A DNA stretch of 64,000 nucleotides from NCBI GenBank assembly GCA_023548195.1, contig JAJHZJ010000575.1, forward strand, positions 3,163,859-3,227,858, in the 5' to 3' direction. The notes under the pieces were generated by a model, which did no database searches, had not been told where the DNA came from, and was given only the letters and a program-made list of their open reading frames with translations. Below, piece by piece: positions 58,001 through 64,000 of the stretch. The DNA is from Bettongia penicillata ogilbyi (taxonomy: Eukaryota > Chordata > Mammalia > Diprotodontia > Potoroidae). Every line of letters starts with the position of its first letter. Positions within the stretch are counted from its first letter, which is position 1. The position numbers were made by a program, and so were the translations under genes.

Positions 58001-61000
58001 CTGGGCACATCTTTGACCTTTTGATGTTTGTTTCCCTATGTGTAAATGAGGGGTAGGAGGAGTCGGGTTCCAGATGGCCTCAAATGAACACAACTCTACA
58101 GTCAGATTCATTCCATTTTCTCATCAATTCATTTTAACCAACATTTAACCTAGTACTATGTGGAAGGAGCTAGTTACCCATGGTGCTCATCAAAGATGAT
58201 TGAGTTAGTCTTGGCCCCTGGGAAGTTTACACCTTGAATAGTGGGCAAGTCCATCCTAAGAAGGTGATACCAGGTGTGGGGTATGATTGGGGACAAGAAG
58301 GGGAGGAGCCTGTCTAGGGAGGGAAGTGGTCATTTATAACTAGTCTGTTCACATCTCGCCGTTCTTGATCTTCCTCAACGCTACCACCTTCCCCTGGAGA
58401 TTAAAGCCTGTTTGCACTTATTTTGCAAAGCACCTTCTCCCTTAAACTGAGCTCGAAAGCAGGAACTGTTTTTGCCTTTCTTTGCATCCCCAGGCCTTAG
58501 CACAGTGCCTGGTACAAGGTAGATGCTTAATCACTGCTTGTGAACTTGACTTGTTGACATGAGCAGGACCTGAAAGGGAAGGATTTTAGTGAGCAGAGGT
58601 GAGGACAGAGGGCATTCCAGGCAGGAGGGACAGAACAGCCATGATGTCCCAGACTTAGAATTCTGTTGGGGTCTCAGTTTCCTTATCTGTGAAATGAAAT
58701 TTTGGTGATGTAGAGGTTAAAGGTGATTAATTCTCAAGTCTCTTGTAGCTCTGAATCAATGATGTTTCAGTTTTCGATGTTTCAAATGGAGGTCCCAGAG
58801 CTTCCAAGACAGAGTTCATACCTTTAGAGCCAAACGAGACTCCTTTTTACACATAAGGAAACTGAGGCCAATAGAATTGATACAGCTTGGCCAAGGTGAC
58901 TCATCTAGTGGGTAGTGAAGCTAGGATCCTCTGACTTCAATCTGGGGGCTTTTCCATCATACCACACACTCATCTTAGCTGAGGAAGGGCACACCAGGCA
59001 GCCTCTATCTCAGAAAAGTAGGAAGCTTTTGCATGAAGGAGATCACAGTCACTCTATTTCCTGCCCTGGTCAGACCCCATTAGAGCTTGTGCCCATTTCT
59101 GAAGGCTGTGGTCTAGGAAAGTCATTGTCAATATGGGGTTTACACAGAAAAAAGGGACCTGGATGGTCCAGGAATTTGAAAACATGTCACAGGACAGTGA
59201 CTCAGCCTTTTTTGTGTGTCATGGCTCCCTATGACTCTTTCTCAGAGGAATCTTTGTAAATTCATAAAATATAAATGATTACAAATGGAATCAATTATGT
59301 TGAAATAATCCATGCTCATGGATCATTTGAATTCATCTTCCTGACTCCCAGATTAAGAATCCTGCTCTAGAGGATCGATTGAAGGAACTGGGGAAGAGGA
59401 AACTCAGAGGAAGCATAAATCTGAAGGGCTTTTCAATGGTAGAGGGTCTAACTAGCTGGATGGTCCTGGGCATCTAGACTGTACCTCTGGCCCTTCTCAT
59501 CTCTAAATGATGCCTTTCTCCCAGACTCCAGCTGTTTCTCCACTTGGCCAGCTTTGGGGGTGACTGCCTGGCCCCCTTCCCTAGGACTGCCCTGGCCTAT
59601 CTTCACTATCCCTTCTCCCATCTGCACAAACTGGAGCTCCCCCTCTGGTCAGATGGGTGGGACATGCCAGTGACCTGTTTTCTCCCCTCACTTGGCAGTA
59701 CATGGTGGGGACCATCAGAAGAAGGGACAACTTCGGTCCCGGGACCGCCTGCGGGTGCTGATCTGCATCCAGTCTCTGTGTCAGCGTAACGTGTGAGTGT
59801 GCAGACAGAGGCACAGACAGCTGGCCCCATCAGATAACTCAGCAGTTGGCAGTCAGCTCAGCCTTGGTGGCTAGGAGACGTGAAGCATGGGTCCCAGGGT
59901 AGAGGTACCAAGGGCTACACTGGCAATAGCAGGGTTGGAGGACAATTCATTTGAGGAAAGCTAAGGGGCTTAGACAACAGCCTTGGCCCCATTGGCTCTG
60001 ATTGAAGGGTTCCATCACCAAGTGGGGGGAGTGCAAGGGGTCATAATCCGACCTCCGACACAACTCTTATAAGTTTCAATCCACCAATTTCCAACACAGC
60101 TCCCATCCTAAACTCAGAAGCATTGTAGATTTAGAGCCACAAGAGACCTTAGCAGGCCACTGAGGCCAGTGTGGACTGATGCAGATAGGTTCTGATTTGC
60201 TTGGGCCACATATCTAGTAAGTGCCTAGTTGTATTTGAACCCAGCACCCATTACAGTATCCTATCGGCCATGCCACATTGCCCCTGTGGCAGTATCTTCT
60301 GATAACTGGAGGGATACTTTGAATTTTTAATTAAATTTATACATAGTAAATGAAACACAAACAACATAATTATGGGGAGAGAAACCACTCACAACTTGGG
60401 GGTGTCAGGAAAGTCTTGGGGTAGGACATGATACATAACTAGGACCTGGAAGAAAGTTAGGAGACTGACCTGAGAAGTGAGGAGGGAATGCATGTCAGAG
60501 CTGAGGGTATAGCCTGTGCGAAGAGGCAAGGATGGGAGACTATCAATAGAAGTCACCTAAGCGACTGTAAGTCTGCCCATCAGGGCCCCCACTGCTTATG
60601 GGCTGCCAGGCTAGGATGCAGGAGAGAAATGTGCACCACCACCCTCCCCCAAAGGGGAATTTTCTTTGTAGCACTGCATCCCAAGTCAGCTTGGCACTGA
60701 CTCCTCTCTGTTCGTTGCTGGCTCACAGATCTCTGGAGACCATCACCAGCCTGGAAAACAGCACTGAGCTCTTCACCATCTCTGTGAACGGAATCCTGCA
60801 CCTACAGGTAAATAATAAGGGCCCTGAGGGGCCATGGGAAACAGCCAAGAGTGGCTTCCATGAATGCCACTCCACCCCACTGCAGATTAAATTGGCGGGT
60901 TAAAGGCAGAAGAGACCTTAGTTTAGTTAGGGACCGTCTCATTCAAACTGTATCCCTTCAACCCTCCCCATTTAAGAGATGATGAAACTGAGGCAGGCCC

Positions 61001-63024
61001 CCAACAGGGAAAGCTCAATTTCTTACTATCTCTCTGTGGAGGAAGTGCTGTGCCAATGACCCATGGCAACCAAGTGTTGACAGAACTTCCCTTCTATATA
61101 CGATCGTCAGGAACGGTGACGAAGATTAGTCTGCAGCTGGAAGGGACCTCTGAAGGAGGCTGTTGAGTCCTTTTACTAGGGGCTTAACTGAGGCTTAGAA
61201 GGGGGACCCCTACACAATCACGTATATACTTCCCTATGTAAATGTTGTGTCTGCCTAGCAGGAAGTCCCCAGTCAATAAACAAGCCTTTATGAAGTACTC
61301 CTACATGCCGGACACCGCGCTGAGTGCTGGGAACAGAGACAAGTGATTCCATTCTCTCTAAGATATGGATGCAAACCGGCATTTACAGAGTTAACATGGG
61401 GTGGATTTAGGAGGGAGGGGGAGGGCACTGAGGCACAGGGGCTGCCTCCTTAGTCTTTGGAGCCTCAAGCCCCCCTCCCCACTGAGCCCAGTGCTTGGCA
61501 TTAGAGGCTTCTCATACTGGATTTGCTCTTCTCCAAACGTGGATCACCAAGGGATGGATTTTTTTCAGATCATCCACCAAGATGAGGAGGGGATGGCATT
61601 TGCTATCTATGTTCGAACCCTGCCTTAGTGACTTATCACTCTCAGCCTCAGTTGCCTTCTCTGTAAAATGGGATAATAAAAGCATCAACCTGCCATGGTA
61701 GTTTTGAGGATCCAGTGAGAAAATACATGGAAAGTGCTTTGCAAATCTTAATGTGCTCTATAAACATGAACTATAGATGGGAGGACAGATGATCAGTTCA
61801 GAGAGAAGGTGCTCCAGGAAAGGGATTGGTTTGTATAAATGTATGGTGGTAGGAGATAGCTTATTAAATTAGGAGAAGGGCTGGCCATCCATTTTGGCTG
61901 GACCCAAGTGTCTGGGCAAAGGAGTATTATGAATTACAAATGTAAGGGTAGGTGGGAGCCAGGCTGTAGAGGATTCAAAATGCCAGCCTAAGAGGGAGCC
62001 AAAGAGCATTTCTGGAAGGATGACATGGCTAGACCTGTGCCTGGTGGTTGGAGAGGGTAGAGACTAATTAAGTGCCTATTCTAATCATCAACAAGAATTT
62101 ATGTGCCTAGTGAATGCTAGGCTCTGGATGCAGATACAGAAGACAGAAATGAATTCATTCCTATCCTCAAGGAATTTCTATTCTATTAGGAGGGACAACT
62201 CATACATAAACTATGTACCAGGTGACTTGGGGAGGGACGAGATAGGACTCAGGAAACAACTCATGTAAAAAATGCTTGAGCTGAAACTTAAATTAAGCAA
62301 CAGAGGGGTTCTGAGGAAAAGGTGAAAAGGGAGTTGATTCCTAATCTGGGGAACAACCAGTACTAAGCAAGGGAGATGGGATGCTGCATGCAGGAAGGGA
62401 AGAAAGGCCATTATGGCTGAACTGGACAGTACAGAAGGGGGCAGGATGCAGTGAGCCTGGGAAGGGCCTTAGATAGAAGAGATATTCCCATTCTATCCTC
62501 GAGGCAACAAGGGTTCACTTGGATTTGTTAAGTAGGGAGAGTAACTTGAGCTTTGGGAAAATCCTTTTAGCAAAGGAGAAGAAAATGGACTGGAAAGTGG
62601 AGAGGTGAGGCAAAGAGATCTCTTAGGAGGTGAATGTAGTAGTCTGGGCCTGGACCACAAGGGTATCCAGAGAAGGGGATGGTGCCATGGCATGTGGTTA
62701 CTGACAAGACTTGGAAGTGATGAGCCATGGGGTGATGGAAGGCAGAGTCAAGGTTGTCTCCCAGTCCACTGCTTCTTTTTCCCTATCAGTTTTCATTCTC
62801 AGAGGCAAGGGGAGCACAGAATGTGTGGGCGGAAGTGGTCCAACCATGGGCTTGGCCTCATAACTCTTGGTGCAGACACTGGCCAACCTCTTCACTCATT
62901 CTCCTTGTTACTTCTCCCCTTGTAGGCTGGCCAGTATGCTTCTGTCTTCATAGACAATGCCACTGGATCATCTCTCACCATCCGCAGTGGCTCGGATTTC
63001 AGTGCTGTTTTCTTAGGGGTATGA
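48888..63024 (+). CDS. ERFE: ERFE, erythroferrone (exons 2-8)
   Basis: Join 48888-49013, 50556-50658, 56979-57226, 57728-57836, 59699-59792, 60729-60807, 62926-63024. All introns are GT-AG, the phases agree (0,0,1,0,1,2,0), and the sum is 858 nt, or 285 codons plus stop. With the signal-peptide exon, the total is near the 340-354 residues I recall for mouse and human. Erythroferrone (FAM132B, CTRP15) is a secreted C1q/TNF-family hormone. It is made by erythroblasts under erythropoietin, traps BMP ligands and so lowers hepcidin to free iron. The order here is a BMP-binding motif segment, a basic GKKR cluster, a five-triplet collagen stretch, an acidic linker and the C1q domain. There are N-glycosylation sequons NMS, NLT, NVS, NST and NAT. 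No break is seen in exons 2-8. Confidence 0.95.
49014..50555. other. ERFE: ERFE intron 2
   Basis: Contains a 'ttaagtatttattatgttcc' interspersed repeat (49150-49260), a MIR-like tail (49290-49340) and a forward CR1/L3 fragment (49490-49725). 49730-50550 shows nothing recognisable. Confidence 0.7.
49490..49725 (+). mobile_element. CR1/L3-type LINE 3' fragment
   Basis: Contains 'aaagaagttcctaacaatta', 'catcactggagggattccag' and 'ggctgggtggccacttgtta'. Confidence 0.75.
50556..50658 (+). CDS. ERFE: ERFE exon 3: short collagen stretch
   Basis: 103 nt, acceptor TGTCTTTCAG, donor GAAAG|GTATGG (phase 1). Encodes [16 protein letters not shown], then [17 protein letters not shown]. Five Gly-X-Y triplets are much shorter than in most C1q/TNF proteins, as in known ERFE. 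Confidence 0.95.
52216..52450 (+). mobile_element. Marsupial tRNA-derived SINE, full length
   Basis: The copy is close to consensus: 'gggcagctaggtggcacagt', 'gacacttactagctgtgtga', 'gagctggagaaggaaatggc' and 'agccagacatgactgaaatg'. Of the copies here it looks least diverged, so probably among the youngest. Confidence 0.9.
52960..53520 (+). repeat. L2-like LINE 3' fragment
   Basis: Pyrimidine-rich phrases such as 'tccattccagccacatgggc', 'ccaggccatgttccttgcct' and 'gctcacaccaagtgtgacct' follow the L2 3' order. Confidence 0.65.
54060..54390 (+). mobile_element. CR1/L3-type LINE 3' fragment
   Basis: Contains 'cttcgagtacttggagactt', 'taggctggaagttaagaaaa', 'tcaagccaaggttggatggt' and 'gttgggctagatgccttctg'. 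Confidence 0.7.
54571..55415. repeat. Purine minisatellite with higher-order repeat
   Basis: About 845 bases of GA/GACAGA-rich DNA. A marker segment 'caaagcaagaaagcaaggag' starts at 54634, 54748, 54941, 55055, 55222 and 55347. The spacings (114, 193, 114, 167, 125) reflect two unit types. The short type contains 'agatagaagacaggggg' and the long type contains 'ggaagggagggaggg'; they are arranged short-long-short-long-long. The 260-312 codon Ser/Leu/Pro-rich frames on the minus strand are by-products. Confidence 0.9.
56573..56700 (+). mobile_element. Marsupial SINE, 5' half
   Basis: Contains 'ctgggtagcacagtgcatag', 'tgagttcaaatcctgcccca' and 'cctcagtttcctcatctgta', then ends. Confidence 0.75.
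56979..57226 (+). CDS. ERFE: ERFE exon 4: acidic linker and start of C1q domain
   Basis: 248 nt, acceptor CTCGACAG, donor TACCTG|GTGAGT. Encodes [20 protein letters not shown], an acidic run ([16 protein letters not shown]), then [20 protein letters not shown] which begins the C1q domain. The CEDC pair stands where I recall CTC in human. The acidic linker is the most diverged part. Confidence 0.95.
57227..57727. other. ERFE: ERFE intron 4
   Basis: About 57350-57530 is a reverse MIR-like piece ('ataaagtctcagagaggttc', 'gacttgaacccaggtctctg'). The rest is unique. Confidence 0.65.
57728..57836 (+). CDS. ERFE: ERFE exon 5: C1q domain
   Basis: 109 nt, acceptor CTTTTCAG, donor CATTG|GTAAGA (phase 1). 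Encodes [20 protein letters not shown], then [16 protein letters not shown], with the C1q 'Y.AP..G.Y.F' core and an NLT sequon. Confidence 0.95.
57837..59698. other. ERFE: ERFE intron 5
   Basis: A MIR-like piece (57930-58080), an L2-like end (58340-58560) and reverse SINE-like pieces (58790-58970). No exon seen; the 114-codon frame at 58915-59259 overlaps repeat sequence. Confidence 0.65.
59699..59792 (+). CDS. ERFE: ERFE exon 6: C1q domain
   Basis: 94 nt, acceptor CACTTGGCAG, donor AACGT|GTGAGT (phase 2). Encodes [20 protein letters not shown] and [10 protein letters not shown]. The two Cys of ICIQSLC are conserved in ERFE. Confidence 0.93.
59793..60728. other. ERFE: ERFE intron 6
   Basis: A reverse SINE-like piece at about 60120-60290; otherwise nothing recognisable. 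Confidence 0.6.
60729..60807 (+). CDS. ERFE: ERFE exon 7: C1q domain
   Basis: 79 nt, acceptor GCTCACAG, donor CTACAG|GTAAAT. The split codon completes NVS. Encodes [20 protein letters not shown] and GILHLQ, with the TISVNG strand of the C1q fold. Confidence 0.95.
60808..62925. other. ERFE: ERFE intron 7
   Basis: MIR-like pieces (60870-61010 reverse, 61590-61760 forward) and 'cctttatgaagtactcctac'- and 'atttatgtgcctagtgaatg'-type interspersed repeats (61270-61350, 62090-62210). About 62230-62750 resembles decayed repeat tail and has no exon. Confidence 0.65.
62926..63024 (+). CDS. ERFE: ERFE exon 8: C-terminus
   Basis: Acceptor CCCCTTGTAG, stop TGA at 63022-63024. Encodes [20 protein letters not shown] and [12 protein letters not shown], the closing C1q strands 'S.F.DN.....L.V..GS.FS..LLG'. 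Confidence 0.95.
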   Translation, partial: AGQYASVFIDNATGSSLTIRSGSDFSAVFLGV

Positions 63025-63640
63025 GTTCCTTGATCCCTTGAGTGAATCCAGTGTCTTCCTCTCCCTCTGTAAACTGTAAACTCAAATAATACCAAGGAAA
63101 CTTTATTGGGGAAGGAGCCAAACTCTTCCCAGTCTAGATGCCACCTAGTCAAAGACTGTCAAATTTTTTGACCTCTCTCCAAGATGGCCAACCCACCTCA
63201 TTCCAGAGACATCCTCTACAAGGTGATGCACTGGAGTTTGATTGAATGCTTCAAAGAATAGAAAAATGAGTTATCTATGAACTGTTTTCCCCTAAGAAGA
63301 TATGAGATGTTTGTGTAGCATTTTTCATGAAAAAAAAATCTTGAATCAACTTACTGGAAACTTAGCATATATTGACTTCTGGTCAAATTAGCCCTTCTGA
63401 CTCTGTAAATTCCACATCTTGGCTTGAGAGCTGATAGGTTCTGGCTGTGCTATCTGCTGGATAGCTACCAAATGCCTTCAAGTTACACTCCTCACTTAAC
63501 TTCAAAATTTAATCAAGATGGTTTTGGTTAACATGGGAGAGGGTGGGGATCCACCCTTCAGTAGGTCATACGTGCATTTTCCATCTTACAGTTAAACGAT
63601 CTGTCACCCCACCCTAATAAATGGGTTCAGTTAACCCAAT
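63025..63640 (+). other. ERFE: ERFE 3' UTR
   Basis: Unique sequence after the stop up to the AATAAA at 63616, about 600 bases. No strong repeat is seen within it. Confidence 0.55.
63616..63621 (+). terminator. ERFE: Candidate ERFE poly(A) signal
   Basis: The first canonical AATAAA after the ERFE stop (in CCCTAATAAATGG). A GT/T-rich stretch follows at 63667-63695. Confidence 0.5.
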
Positions 63641-63916
63641 CCCTCATCTCCCTGAGGATGAAGGTGAAGTTGGTTTGCATGTGGTGTCCAGGTGAAGGGA
63701 AGGGCTCAATGTTCCCCCTTATTATTGCTTGAGGGAAGGAGTAAAAACTACATGGCTCTGATATTTTGTATCTTGCAAGCTCAGTCAGTCCTCAAATGCA
63801 CTCATCCTGCCAGGAGACACCAGTTGTGGGAATGCAGGGCACTGCTATGCCTCACTCCACTCGCTTGCTGCTTTTCTTCTTCCCTGGGGAGTTTTCCCTT
63901 CTTGCTTGTGTCTTAG

Positions 63917-63964
63917 ATCTGTCTGTGGAACCCCTGAAGATGGCTGGTAGCCCTGATGGTCAAG
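63917..63964 (+). other. Exon-like segment at the window edge (unassigned)
   Basis: Polypyrimidine tract and acceptor (CTTGTGTCTTAG), 48 bases, then donor CAAG|GTGAGC. An ATG in good context (GAAGATGG, 63940) opens MAGSPDGQ and leaves one base. It could be a first coding exon of a downstream + strand transcript, an alternative ERFE 3' exon, or chance. Confidence 0.25.
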
Positions 63965-64000
63965 GTGAGCAAGGACTCTGGCTGTGGGCAGGCCTGTATG

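Overview
This is mammalian, and almost certainly marsupial, chromosomal DNA. It holds three multi-exon genes on the + strand separated by repeat-filled introns and spacers. The marsupial assignment rests on the repeats. There are many copies of a tRNA-derived SINE ("ggcagctaggtggcacagtg" head, "gagctggagaaggaaatgg" body). There are also a LINE-1 3' end of the kind common in marsupial genomes, old MIR/CORE-SINEs, CR1/L3 and L2 relics, and an RTE-clade LINE relic. The species cannot be fixed from the sequence alone.

Layout: 1-758 is the 3' end of an espin-like gene (ESPNL), cut by the window edge. 759-11932 is a spacer with two tRNA-Phe(GAA)-like sequences, SINEs, microsatellites and, near its right end, a plausible muscle-type promoter for the next gene. 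11933-30928 is KLHL30, whose seven coding exons can be joined without a frame break into 578 codons (BTB, BACK, six kelch blades). 30929 to about 41490 is a spacer made largely of LINE relics (L1, CR1/L3, RTE). About 41500-63024 is ERFE (erythroferrone, also FAM132B/CTRP15): a secretory first exon, a BMP-binding motif exon, a very short collagen stretch, an acidic linker and a C1q-like domain over seven further coding exons. 63025-64000 is the ERFE 3' UTR, a poly(A) signal and an exon-like segment at the very edge.

The order ESPNL-KLHL30-ERFE, all in one orientation, is the order I recall from human 2q37.3, so this is conserved synteny. The genes do not form a pathway: ESPNL acts in hair-cell stereocilia, KLHL30 is a muscle-expressed cullin-3 adaptor-type protein, and ERFE is a secreted hormone that represses hepcidin.

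The most unusual points are these. The ERFE signal-peptide exon has no in-frame ATG ahead of its hydrophobic core. The two tRNA-Phe copies share downstream flanks. A purine minisatellite in ERFE intron 3 has a higher-order A-B-A-B-B structure. A mariner-type MITE and a 50-bp relative are present. An RTE reverse-transcriptase relic can still be read through several motifs. No microbial feature, CRISPR array or intact virus was seen.
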